Below are positions 1 through 7,177 of a stretch of DNA of 10,887 nucleotides, in pieces (the first letter of the stretch is position 1; each line of letters begins with the position of its first letter). Position numbers and translations under genes: made by a program. This DNA is from Neptuniibacter sp. GTDB taxonomy: Bacteria > Pseudomonadota > Gammaproteobacteria > Pseudomonadales > Balneatricaceae. The stretch covers positions 1-10,887 of the forward strand of contig JASBRM010000320.1 of NCBI GenBank assembly GCA_030149405.1. The letters are read 5' to 3'. Below the pieces are notes generated by a model, which was given only the letters and a program-made list of their open reading frames with translations, ran no database searches and was not told where the DNA came from.

Positions 1-1125
1 AACCGTGCAGCTGAGCTACGCGCGGCAGGTAAGAACATTATTGGCCTGGGTGCTGGCGAGCCAGATTTTGATACTCCGGATCACATCAAGCAGGCCGCTA
101 TCCAGGCGCTAAATGAAGGTTTCACTAAATACACCGCTGTAGACGGCACGCCGGCATTGAAAAAAGCCATTATTAATAAGTTCAAACAAGATAATGGTCT
201 TGAATACGCAGCAAATCAGATTCTGGTTTCATGCGGTGGTAAACAGAGTTTCTTCAACCTGTCATTGGCATTGCTGAATGAAGGTGATGAAGTGATCATT
301 CCTGCTCCATACTGGGTATCTTACCCAGACATGGTGAAAATGGCTGATGCAACGCCTGTAATCGTTACTACAACTCAGGAACAGCGCTTCAAGATCACTG
401 CTGAACAGCTGGAAGCTGCAATCACAGATAAAACCCGCCTTGTGGTTCTGAACAGCCCTTCCAACCCAACCGGTGTTGCTTATGATCTGGATGAGCTGAA
501 AGCTCTGGGTGAGGTACTGAAGAAATACCCACAGGTTCTGGTAGCTACGGATGATATGTATGAACATATCCGCTTCAACGATGCGCCGTTTGCAAACATT
601 CTGAATGCTTGCCCGGAACTTTATGAGCGCACAATCGTTCTGAACGGCGTTTCCAAAGCATACTCAATGACAGGCTGGCGTATTGGCTACGCAGCGGGCC
701 CTGCTAACCTGATTGGCGCAATGAAGAAAATCCAGTCTCAGAGCACATCAAACCCAACATCCATTGCTCAGGTTGCAGCTCAAGCAGCCCTTGAAAGTTC
801 TCAGGACTGTGTTGCAGAGATGGTTGTTGCGTTTAAAGAACGTCACCAATACGTTGTTGAAACACTGAATAACATCAAGGGTGTAAGCTGTATTCCCGCA
901 GACGGAACTTTCTACGCATTCCCAAGCTTTCAGGAAGCCATTGATAGCGATGATCGTTTCAATGATGACATCGAGCTGGCTGAGTTCCTTCTGAACGAAG
1001 CAGGCGTAGCGCTGGTCCCTGGTTCTGCATTTGGAGCTCCAGGTAATATGCGTTTGTCGTTTGCTACCAGCCTGGAAATTTTGGAAGATGCTTTAGGGCG
1101 AATTCGTAACGCTCTTGAAGGTTAA
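1..1125 (+). CDS. Aspartate aminotransferase (class I/II, PLP-dependent), 5' truncated by window edge
   Basis: This PLP enzyme of fold type I most likely interconverts aspartate and 2-oxoglutarate with oxaloacetate and glutamate in the cytoplasm. Frame 1 is open from the first base, and the 374 visible residues lack only about 20-25 N-terminal residues compared with the usual ~395. Seen in order: GLGAGEPDFDTP near the N-terminus, NSPSNPTG (fragment residues ~152-159), the DDMYEH segment that contacts the cofactor pyridine and phenol oxygens, SKAYSMTGWRIGY with the Schiff-base lysine at fragment residue 219 (bases 655-657), and MRLSFATS near the C-terminus holding the arginine that binds substrate carboxylate. 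A TTG at 157 is only an internal leucine codon, because homology-like sequence continues upstream of it. The short bacterial (type Ib) family also includes glutamate-prephenate aminotransferases, so exact substrate preference is inferred. A strong terminator follows the stop, so the gene ends its own transcription unit. Confidence 0.93.
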   Translation, partial: NRAAELRAAGKNIIGLGAGEPDFDTPDHIKQAAIQALNEGFTKYTAVDGTPALKKAIINKFKQDNGLEYAANQILVSCGGKQSFFNLSLALLNEGDEVIIPAPYWVSYPDMVKMADATPVIVTTTQEQRFKITAEQLEAAITDKTRLVVLNSPSNPTGVAYDLDELKALGEVLKKYPQVLVATDDMYEHIRFNDAPFANILNACPELYERTIVLNGVSKAYSMTGWRIGYAAGPANLIGAMKKIQSQSTSNPTSIAQVAAQAALESSQDCVAEMVVAFKERHQYVVETLNNIKGVSCIPADGTFYAFPSFQEAIDSDDRFNDDIELAEFLLNEAGVALVPGSAFGAPGNMRLSFATSLEILEDALGRIRNALEG

Positions 1126-1139
1126 TTCCTGATTAAACG

Positions 1140-1171
1140 AAAAAACCGAGCCTAGGAGCTCGGTTTTTTTT
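1140..1171 (+). terminator. Rho-independent terminator of the aminotransferase gene
   Basis: A perfect inverted repeat lies 14 bases after the stop codon: AAAAACCGAGC (1141-1151), six-base loop CTAGGA, GCTCGGTTTTT (1158-1168), ending in an eight-base T run. The GC core is six base pairs, extended by A-U pairs. The matching A tract on the left means it can work in both directions. Confidence 0.92.
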
Positions 1172-1221
1172 GGAACTAATATCGCTTCTACTCTTCAAAG
1201 TTCGGGTAAGGAAGAGGAAAC

Positions 1222-1725
1222 ATGCTGAATAAACTTACTAAATTAAGCCAATCCAATTGGTATTGGGCTGCACTGATCGCAATAGGTATTGCGATGGAAG
1301 CCGTTGCCCTTTTCTATCAGTACGGACTTGATTACGGTCCTTGTGTACTCTGCATCCACGTCAGAATCTGGGTAATGGCAATGATATTGATCGCCATTAC
1401 AGGGCTCTGCCTGAATAAATGTCCTAGATTCCGTGCGCTGGCACATTTCGGAATACTTATATCTGCAGCAGGATTACTTGAACGCTCCTGGCAAACATTG
1501 GCAGTTGAGCGCGGCTGGATCATTGATACCTGCTCAATGGATTCAGGCCTTCCAGACTGGTTTGCCCTGGATAAATGGCTTCCGCATATGTTTGAACCTT
1601 GGGAACCCTGTGGCTATACACCGGAGTTGCTGTTTGGAATCACAATGGCAGAAGGTCTGATCGTTTTCTCAGCCACCCTAACTGTCACTGCGTTTATCTT
1701 ATTTATATCAGGGTTTAAGAAATAG
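1222..1725 (+). CDS. dsbB: Disulfide bond formation protein DsbB (inner-membrane quinone-linked oxidoreductase)
   Basis: DsbB re-oxidises the periplasmic dithiol oxidase DsbA and passes electrons to ubiquinone or menaquinone. The 167-residue product has four hydrophobic segments (about 15-30, 49-65, 72-88 and 144-162). It carries the periplasmic CVLC pair at C41/C44 in PCVLCIHVR and the second pair C104 (DTCSMD) and C130 (EPCGY). Arg48, linked to quinone use in the E. coli enzyme, is present; all five numbers coincide with those of E. coli DsbB. The start is supported by AAGGAAGAGG at 1208-1217, just upstream of ATG. It follows a terminator by about 50 bases, so it probably has its own promoter, though I see no convincing -35/-10 pair there. 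No dsbA is adjacent. Two further cysteines, C63 and C67, sit at the presumed cytoplasmic end of helix 2. A DsbI-type paralogue is less likely given the loop lengths. Confidence 0.95.
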   Translation: MLNKLTKLSQSNWYWAALIAIGIAMEAVALFYQYGLDYGPCVLCIHVRIWVMAMILIAITGLCLNKCPRFRALAHFGILISAAGLLERSWQTLAVERGWIIDTCSMDSGLPDWFALDKWLPHMFEPWEPCGYTPELLFGITMAEGLIVFSATLTVTAFILFISGFKK

Positions 1726-1732
1726 CAAACAT

Positions 1733-1762
1733 AAAAAAGCCCGCTATAAAGCGGGCCAAAAA
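1733..1762 (-). terminator. Hairpin after dsbB with its U-tract on the minus strand
   Basis: GCCCGC (1739-1744), loop TATAAA, GCGGGC (1751-1756) is a perfect 6-bp GC stem. On the + strand it is followed by CAAAAA, which is not a U-tract. On the minus strand the stem is followed directly by six Ts (complement of 1733-1738), the canonical arrangement. It may still mark the 3' end of dsbB mRNA, because it begins 13 bases after the dsbB stop. By sequence, though, it terminates leftward transcription better, and no minus-strand gene is visible to its right. Confidence 0.6.
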
Positions 1763-2020
1763 CAGGATGTTACTAAAAAATTCGCTGAATCTAACAGCCG
1801 TCTTAAGCAAATAAATTCAACTAAAGCAAAACAAAAAGAATCCCGCCTCTCAAACAAATCTATCGGCTAAAAAAGCTGAATCGCTGATGAATCACTAAGG
1901 GCTTTGTATTCATAGCATTTGTTGATTAACGTTAAGCCTTATACTAAAGTCGACAACCATAAACGACAAACGATTGTTTTTCACTTAAATGATGAATTTA
2001 ATTCACCTATTGAGATTGAG
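1763..2020. other. A+T-rich spacer without a recognisable gene
   Basis: About 260 bases between the post-dsbB hairpin and the regulator start. Reading both strands, I find no credible coding sequence: the longest minus-strand frames are under 40 codons and lack a Shine-Dalgarno. The + frame in phase with the regulator is open back to a TTG at 1919, but that stretch has no ribosome site and encodes residues foreign to the LysR N-terminus. The spacer probably holds the regulator's promoter. It could also hold a leftward transcript ending at the minus-strand hairpin. Confidence 0.5.
1975..2002 (+). promoter_or_regulatory. Possible sigma-70 promoter of the LysR-type regulator
   Basis: TTGTTT (1975-1980) and TTTAAT (1997-2002) are separated by 16 bases. 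The -10 differs from TATAAT at one base and the -35 matches only TTG. A start near 2009 would give a leader of about 12 bases before ATG 2021. This is weak and based only on consensus matching. Confidence 0.25.
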
Positions 2021-2926
2021 ATGACTATTCGCCGCTTACCTCCATTAAATGCCCTGAGAAGCTTTGAAGCAGCAGCCAGATTAGGAAGTTTTAATAAAGC
2101 AGCCGAGGAGTTGTTTGTCACTCCCTCAGCCGTGAGCCATCAAATTAAAACGCTGGAAGAATTTTTAGGGGTTGAACTGTTTCAAAGAGTGAAACGCAGA
2201 GTCGAATTAACAGCTCCGGGCGAATCTTATCTAAGGTCTATACAAACAGCCCTTGATGATATTGATGATGCCACCCGAAAACTGCAAATCACACCAAATA
2301 CAGCGGCTATTAATTTGAGTGTAGCCCCTGCATTTCTGACACGTTGGCTGGTGCCTCATATGACCCGATTTCAGCTAAAACATCCCGATGTTGAGCTCAG
2401 ACTTACCGCATCACTCAGCCAGATTGATCTTCGCTACAGTGATATGGATATGGCAATCTTTTTTGGTGAAGGAAAGTGGCCTGGCATTACCTCCCATCAC
2501 CTCCGTGAAGTATCCATTGTGCCATTATGTAGCCCCACCTTGTTGGAACAAACAGGCACACTTTCATCCCCTGAAGATCTGTTGAATTACACCTTAATTG
2601 GGGTTTCAAAGCGTGACCATGAATGGCCTGATCTACTCAAAAAAGCGGGTATCAAAGACGCATCCAGACGCAAATCCATGACCTTTTCAAGTACCTCTCT
2701 TGCATTGGGTGCAGCCATGGAAGGGCTGGGAATCGTATTGGGGGATAAACACCTCGCAGAACGTGAATTGAAATATGGTCAGTTAGTTCAGCCTATTGAT
2801 GTGAACCTTGAAACGAATAAAGCATTTTACCTTGCTTACGAAGCGGATCGACCACTAACCAGTAGCATGCAATCCTTCAGGGACTGGATTCTGGATGAGA
2901 TGAATGCTGAAACCGGGAGTGCTTAG
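2021..2926 (+). CDS. LysR-family transcriptional regulator, GcvA/AmpR-like
   Basis: A DNA-binding regulator of 301 residues, the usual LysR length. The N-terminal winged helix-turn-helix covers residues ~6-65, with RLPPLNALRSFEAAARLGSF followed by AAEELFVTPSAVSHQIKTLE; this wording is typical of the GcvA/TrpI/AmpR group. The effector domain (about 95-295) begins INLSVAPAFLTRWLVPHM and contains DMAIFFGEGKWPG, again resembling GcvA. ATG 2021 is chosen over the TTG at 1919 because LysR homology begins at this methionine and the 34 extra residues look non-coding; the ribosome site (GAG at 2012-2014) is weak. The gene lies 132 bases upstream of the first efflux operon and on the same strand, which is less common for LysR proteins than divergent placement. 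Regulation of that operon is therefore plausible but inferred, and its effector is unknown. True GcvA function in glycine cleavage cannot be claimed without neighbouring gcv genes. Confidence 0.9.
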   Translation: MTIRRLPPLNALRSFEAAARLGSFNKAAEELFVTPSAVSHQIKTLEEFLGVELFQRVKRRVELTAPGESYLRSIQTALDDIDDATRKLQITPNTAAINLSVAPAFLTRWLVPHMTRFQLKHPDVELRLTASLSQIDLRYSDMDMAIFFGEGKWPGITSHHLREVSIVPLCSPTLLEQTGTLSSPEDLLNYTLIGVSKRDHEWPDLLKKAGIKDASRRKSMTFSSTSLALGAAMEGLGIVLGDKHLAERELKYGQLVQPIDVNLETNKAFYLAYEADRPLTSSMQSFRDWILDEMNAETGSA

Positions 2927-2945
2927 GGCCTGTTAACAGCCCCTA
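2924..2945 (+). repeat. Imperfect palindrome spanning the regulator's stop codon
   Basis: Ten of eleven base pairs match around the centre CTGTTAACAG (2930-2939), flanked by TAGGG on the left and CCCTA on the right with one C-C mismatch. No U-tract follows (the next bases are GTAGGAATAGG), so it is at best a weak terminator or processing hairpin for the regulator mRNA. It could instead be a protein-binding site. Confidence 0.45.
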
Positions 2946-2999
2946 GTAGGAATAGGCAAGAATCAAACAGTTTGTTGCATAACTTTACATAATATGTCG

Positions 3000-3027
3000 T
3001 TGTTCTGTGTGAGCATAGGTTTAAAAT
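3000..3027 (+). promoter_or_regulatory. Probable sigma-70 promoter of the first efflux operon
   Basis: TTGTTC (3000-3005) and TAAAAT (3022-3027) lie 16 bases apart. The -10 matches TATAAT at five of six positions. The predicted start near 3034 leaves about 25 bases of leader before ATG 3059, a usual distance. It also places the alternative TTG start at 3035 at the very 5' end of the mRNA, which favours 3059. Confidence 0.4.
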
Positions 3028-3044
3028 ATGCCTCTTGACGGATA

Positions 3045-3056
3045 TAGAGATCTCTA
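3045..3056. promoter_or_regulatory. 12-bp perfect palindrome, possible operator
   Basis: TAGAGATCTCTA reads identically on both strands. It sits between the predicted transcription start and the adaptor's ATG, overlapping where a Shine-Dalgarno would be. A repressor bound here could block the operon. About two or three such palindromes are expected by chance in a window of this size, so only the position supports the call. Confidence 0.25.
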
Positions 3057-3058
3057 AG

Positions 3059-4108
3059 ATGCCACAACTGGAACGTACTGTATTTTCACCCCTTTTCTTC
3101 CTGTTTTTCTTTTTAAGTGCAACAGTAAATGCACAGGGGCTGCCCGCGGAAGTTATCACCGTAAAGACTCAACAACTTGATAAAACGGTTTCAGCGGTAG
3201 GCGTTTTAAGAGCTAACGAGTCGATAATGTTACGTCCCGAACAAAGTGGCCGTATCGAACAGATTCAATTCGATGAAGGTGAACAAGTTACTCAGGGCAC
3301 CCCATTATTTAAACTGGATAACTCAATCTATCTTGCGGAGCTAAAAGCAGCTCAGGCACGCGTTGAGCTCAGTAAAACAGATTATGAGAGAGCCTCTAAT
3401 CTGTTGAAAAAGAAAGTCGGTTCTGCACAGGAACGTGACAGCACTCTGGCTCAATTAAGAGTCGACCAGGCCCAGGCAGCATTAGCTAAAACCCGTCTCG
3501 ATAAAATGACCATCAAGGCGCCGTTCTCAGGCTTCACCGGACTACGGATGGTCAGTCCGGGCGATTATGTTGAGGAAGGCCAGGACCTAGTGGAACTGAC
3601 AGATATAAGTTCAATGAAGTTGGAGTTCCGTGTACCGGAAATCTATTTATCAATACTCCAGCCCGGTCGTGAAATTACTGTTCATGTTGACGCGCTTCCT
3701 GGTGAAATGATTAAAGGTACAGTATTCGCTGTCTCCCCGGCCTCCGATCAGAACGCCCATAACATTGAAGTTCTGGCCTCTGTTCCGAATCCAAACAGCA
3801 CCCTCAGACCTGGACTTTTTGCCCAGGTTAATCTGCTGGTTGATCGCACAGAAAGTGTCGTCATTCCTGAACAGGCGATCATTCCTCAGGATGGAAACTT
3901 CTCAGTTATGCGCCTCGGTGCTGAAAATACGGTTGAAATAGTACCGGTTACCCTTGGGCAACGTCGCCCTGGTGTTGTCCAGATTATTGAAGGCTTGAAT
4001 CAAGATGATGTCATTATCGTTTCCGGCCAGATCAAACTTCATCCGGGTATGCCTGTCACACCGATCTTTATTGACGGTAGCCAACAGCCTGCAGAACAGC
4101 AGGGGTAA
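3059..4108 (+). CDS. RND efflux pump periplasmic adaptor (membrane fusion protein), pump A
   Basis: This 349-residue HlyD/AcrA-type adaptor bridges the inner-membrane RND permease and the outer-membrane channel. A signal peptide is visible: R6, a very Phe-rich core (PLFFLFFFLSATVNA), likely cut after A25. After the VLRANE motif (residue 49) comes the first half of the lipoyl-like domain (SGRIEQIQFDEGEQVTQG). A helical hairpin spans about 91-146, then the second lipoyl half opens with TIKAPFSGFTG (151-161). Beta-barrel and membrane-proximal segments follow, ending in RPGLFAQVNL and VVIPEQAI. The hairpin tip has R111-x3-L115-x6-S122, the RLS motif of MacA/AcrA that contacts TolC. ATG 3059 is preferred to TTG 3035 because it leaves a sensible signal peptide, though the ribosome site is poor. 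It is first in an operon with the permease (5-base gap) and the channel. There is no lipoprotein cysteine, so it is a soluble or peripheral periplasmic adaptor. Confidence 0.93.
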   Translation: MPQLERTVFSPLFFLFFFLSATVNAQGLPAEVITVKTQQLDKTVSAVGVLRANESIMLRPEQSGRIEQIQFDEGEQVTQGTPLFKLDNSIYLAELKAAQARVELSKTDYERASNLLKKKVGSAQERDSTLAQLRVDQAQAALAKTRLDKMTIKAPFSGFTGLRMVSPGDYVEEGQDLVELTDISSMKLEFRVPEIYLSILQPGREITVHVDALPGEMIKGTVFAVSPASDQNAHNIEVLASVPNPNSTLRPGLFAQVNLLVDRTESVVIPEQAIIPQDGNFSVMRLGAENTVEIVPVTLGQRRPGVVQIIEGLNQDDVIIVSGQIKLHPGMPVTPIFIDGSQQPAEQQG

Positions 4109-4113
4109 GCATC

Positions 4114-7100
4114 ATGGTACTTTCTGATATCAGTATCAAACGTCCCGTTCTAGCAACGGTGATGAGTTTTCTGGTTTTGTTAGTAGGTCTGCTCGCCTAT
4201 GACCGACTGACAGTGCGTGAATACCCTAAAATTGATTTGCCTGTAGTTACAGTAGAAACAACCTATAAAGGTGCCAGTGCGTCTATCATTGAAACCCAGG
4301 TAACGCAGATTATTGAGGACTCACTTTCCGGTATCGAAGGCATCGACTTCATGAACTCGATCAGCCGCTCCGAAAGTTCTCAAATCACCATCACGTTCAA
4401 TATTGACCGTGATCCGGACAACGCGGCTGCCGATGTCCGTGACCGGGTCAGCCGTATTATTGGACAACTCCCAGACGATATTGATGCACCAGTGGTGTCG
4501 AAAACTGAGGCCGATGCCCAACCCATCATCTGGCTTGCGTTTAACTCTGATCGCCATAACATTATGGAAGTCTCAGAAGTGGCCGATCAGCGGGTAAAAG
4601 ATCAGCTCCAGACGGTTAATGGCGTGGCTAATGTTCGTATCTTCGGTGAGCGTAAATACTCTATGCGTATCTGGCTCGACCCAATCCGTATGGCTGCGTA
4701 CAAGGTAATCCCGGGGGATATCGAAAATACACTGCGCAACCAAAACGTTGAAATTCCAGCAGGTCGAATCGAAAGTAAAGAGCGCGAATTCTCACTGCTG
4801 ACTAAAACCGATGTTAACGACATTGAAGCGTTCAAGAACCTGATCATCCGTAATGAAAACGGCTACCCTGTGCGTATTCAGGATGTTGCCCGTGTCGAAA
4901 TTGCTCCAGAAAGCATCCGCCGTATTACCCGTTATAAAGGTGAAAGCGCAGTGGCATTGGGTGTCGTAAAGCAATCCACTGCCAACCCTCTGGATGTTTC
5001 TGAAGGGGTTTACGCTGCACTTGAGAAAGTCCGTCCAACCCTGCCAGAAGGCATGCAAGTTGAGGTTGCCTACGACTCCTCAATCTTTATCGCTGAATCA
5101 ATCAAATCGGTTTATCAAACACTGATTCAGGCAGGCATCCTGGTTGTGTTAGTTTTGTTTTTCTTCCTTAGAAATATCCGTGCGACTCTGATTCCGGTTG
5201 TTACCATTCCGCTATCACTGATTGGCGCTTTTGCCATGATGTTATGGATGGGTTTTAGTATTAACACGCTGACTCTTCTGGCACTGGTTCTGGCGATCGG
5301 ACTGGTTGTGGATGACGCTATCGTTATGCTGGAAAACATCTACCGTCATGTTGAGTCTGGATTAGACCCCATTCAGGCGGCCTTTAAAGGTTCCAAAGAG
5401 ATTGGCTTTGCGGTCATCGCCACTACCGTGGTGCTGGTTGCGGTATTTATCCCGGTTTCTTATGCAGAAGGAAGAACCGGTAAACTGTTCACCGAGTTTG
5501 CCTTAACTCTGGCGGGTGCCGTTGTAGTATCTACTTTTGTCGCTCTGACTTTGTCGCCGATGATGTCTTCCAGACTCCTAAAGCATGAAACGCGTCATTC
5601 CGCTATTTTCAATCTGATTGAATCTTTCCTGCACGGCATCACTGAGCTGTATAAGCGTTTACTCAACAAACTGCTGAGTTCTCGCCTTTTAGCACTGGCA
5701 ATCATGGCCTGTAGTTTTGCTGGAACCTATTACTACTACAACCAGCTGCCTCAGGAATTGGCTCCTTATGAAGATCGCGGCACAATCATCAACTTCGCTC
5801 TAGCTCCAGACGGTTCTTCGGTGCATTACATTGATCGTTACACCCGCCAGATCGAAGGTATTATCAGCCAGACCCCGGAAACCGATCGCTATTTTGCTGT
5901 TGTAGGCTTTCCTTCAGAAACCAACTCTCTGGTTTTCCAGGGTTTGGATCGTTGGGAAGAGCGCGAAAAGAAACAACAGGAGATCGCTCAGGAACAAACG
6001 CCAAAACTTTACGGCGGCATTCCGGGCATTATGAGTTTCTCACTGAACCGCCCATCGCTAGGGCAGAGTTTCATCTCACGCCCGGTGGAATTTATCGTCA
6101 AATACAACGGTACTTATGCTGAGCTGAAACAGATCTCCGATCAGTTAATGGCGAAGATTCTGGAAAACAAAGGTTTTGCACAACCGGATACGGACCTTAA
6201 GCTGAATAAACCTGAACTACAGATCAACGTTCATCGTGACAAGCTTTCAGATGTGGGGGTTGATGTCACCGAACTGGGCCGAACATTAGAGACTTATATG
6301 TCCGGTCGTGAAGTTACACGTTTTAAACGTCTTGGCGAGCAGTATGAGGTTATCGTTAAGGTTAAGGACGAACAAAGGCGCGACCCGAGTGATCTGACCG
6401 AACTTTATATCCGCAACAGCTCAGGCGAGATGATTCAGCTTTCTAACCTTGTCAGCGTAAGCGAAACCGTTGCGCCAAGAGAATTGAATCATTTCGATAA
6501 AGTGAAAGCGGTGAAATTCCAGACTCAGCTGGCTCCGGGCTACAGCCTGGGCGAAGCCTTAAATTATCTGGAACAGAACCTGACTGAAATAGCGCCGCAA
6601 GCAACCTTTGATTACACAGGCCCTTCTCGCGAATTCAAGAGTTCCAGCAGCAGCTTACAGATTACATTTGCACTGGCGCTGATTGTTGTGTTCCTGGTTT
6701 TGGCGGCTCAGTTTGAGAGTTTCAAAAACCCATTGATCATCATGCTCTCAGTTCCACCCGCTCTGTTCGGTGCTCTTTTAGCCCTGCATTACAGCGGCGG
6801 TTCTTTGAGTGTTTACAGTCAGATCGGTTTGATCACTCTGGTGGGCCTGGTCACCAAACACGGCATACTGATTGTGGAATTCGCGAACCAGTTGCAGGAT
6901 CAGGGCCGTGATCTGCGTACTGCTATTCTGGAAGCATCTGCGTTACGATTAAGACCTATACTGATGACGACCGGGGCTACCGTGCTGGGTGCCGTACCAC
7001 TGGCAATCGCATTCGGTGCGGGCGCTGAGTCACGTCACCAGATTGGTTGGGTAATTGTTGGCGGAATGACTTTTGGTACATTCCTGACCCTTTTCGTAAT

Positions 7101-7164
7101 CCCAACCGTATACAGTTATCTGGGTAAGCGCACATTTAAGGAAGTACAACCTGAACAGGTTTAA
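4114..7164 (+). CDS. RND multidrug efflux transporter permease (HAE1-type), pump A
   Basis: This is the proton-driven inner-membrane pump, 1016 residues against ~1030-1050 for AcrB. It starts MVLSDISIKRPVLATVMSF, with helix 1 at about 11-30. A large periplasmic loop (VRDRVSRIIGQLPDDI, APVVSKTEADAQP) follows, then helices 2-6 from about 330. The second half repeats the plan: helix 7 at about 525-545, a second periplasmic loop, and helices 8-12 from about 847. The proton-relay aspartates are D400/D401 in GLVVDDAIVMLEN (helix 4), the partner lysine is K915 in LVTKHGILIVEFAN (helix 10), and RLRPILMTTGATVLGAVPLA lies in helix 11. Charged D/D/K in the membrane fit the drug (HAE) branch rather than the metal (HME) branch. 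AGGGG at 4101-4105 supports ATG 4114, inside the tail of the adaptor gene. Substrate is unknown. It does not look like the AcrB/MexF cluster to which the second permease belongs. Confidence 0.96.
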   Translation: MVLSDISIKRPVLATVMSFLVLLVGLLAYDRLTVREYPKIDLPVVTVETTYKGASASIIETQVTQIIEDSLSGIEGIDFMNSISRSESSQITITFNIDRDPDNAAADVRDRVSRIIGQLPDDIDAPVVSKTEADAQPIIWLAFNSDRHNIMEVSEVADQRVKDQLQTVNGVANVRIFGERKYSMRIWLDPIRMAAYKVIPGDIENTLRNQNVEIPAGRIESKEREFSLLTKTDVNDIEAFKNLIIRNENGYPVRIQDVARVEIAPESIRRITRYKGESAVALGVVKQSTANPLDVSEGVYAALEKVRPTLPEGMQVEVAYDSSIFIAESIKSVYQTLIQAGILVVLVLFFFLRNIRATLIPVVTIPLSLIGAFAMMLWMGFSINTLTLLALVLAIGLVVDDAIVMLENIYRHVESGLDPIQAAFKGSKEIGFAVIATTVVLVAVFIPVSYAEGRTGKLFTEFALTLAGAVVVSTFVALTLSPMMSSRLLKHETRHSAIFNLIESFLHGITELYKRLLNKLLSSRLLALAIMACSFAGTYYYYNQLPQELAPYEDRGTIINFALAPDGSSVHYIDRYTRQIEGIISQTPETDRYFAVVGFPSETNSLVFQGLDRWEEREKKQQEIAQEQTPKLYGGIPGIMSFSLNRPSLGQSFISRPVEFIVKYNGTYAELKQISDQLMAKILENKGFAQPDTDLKLNKPELQINVHRDKLSDVGVDVTELGRTLETYMSGREVTRFKRLGEQYEVIVKVKDEQRRDPSDLTELYIRNSSGEMIQLSNLVSVSETVAPRELNHFDKVKAVKFQTQLAPGYSLGEALNYLEQNLTEIAPQATFDYTGPSREFKSSSSSLQITFALALIVVFLVLAAQFESFKNPLIIMLSVPPALFGALLALHYSGGSLSVYSQIGLITLVGLVTKHGILIVEFANQLQDQGRDLRTAILEASALRLRPILMTTGATVLGAVPLAIAFGAGAESRHQIGWVIVGGMTFGTFLTLFVIPTVYSYLGKRTFKEVQPEQV

Positions 7165-7177
7165 GGATGCAGAGACA

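Noticed and set aside
262..567. 101-codon minus-strand frame inside the aminotransferase
   Set aside because: Antisense shadow of a strongly supported coding region, with no recognisable protein features.
157..1125. Start of the aminotransferase at TTG 157
   Set aside because: The same frame is open to base 1 and encodes the conserved GLGAGEPDFDTP region, so the gene begins outside the window.
1919..2020. 34-residue N-terminal extension of the LysR regulator from a TTG
   Set aside because: No ribosome site, and LysR family homology begins exactly at the methionine encoded at 2021.
3028..3057. Nine-codon upstream reading frame (MPLDGYRDL) ending one base before the adaptor ATG
   Set aside because: It has only a weak AGG as ribosome site and begins upstream of the predicted transcription start. 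Its size and content are compatible with chance.
3035..3058. TTG start for the pump A adaptor
   Set aside because: It would bury the signal peptide behind eight acidic/polar residues, has no ribosome site and coincides with the predicted mRNA start.
2923..3159. 78-codon minus-strand frame across the spacer before pump A
   Set aside because: It overlaps the adaptor's signal-peptide region antisense, is rich in K/R/S/C without a domain, and has no terminator or ribosome site.
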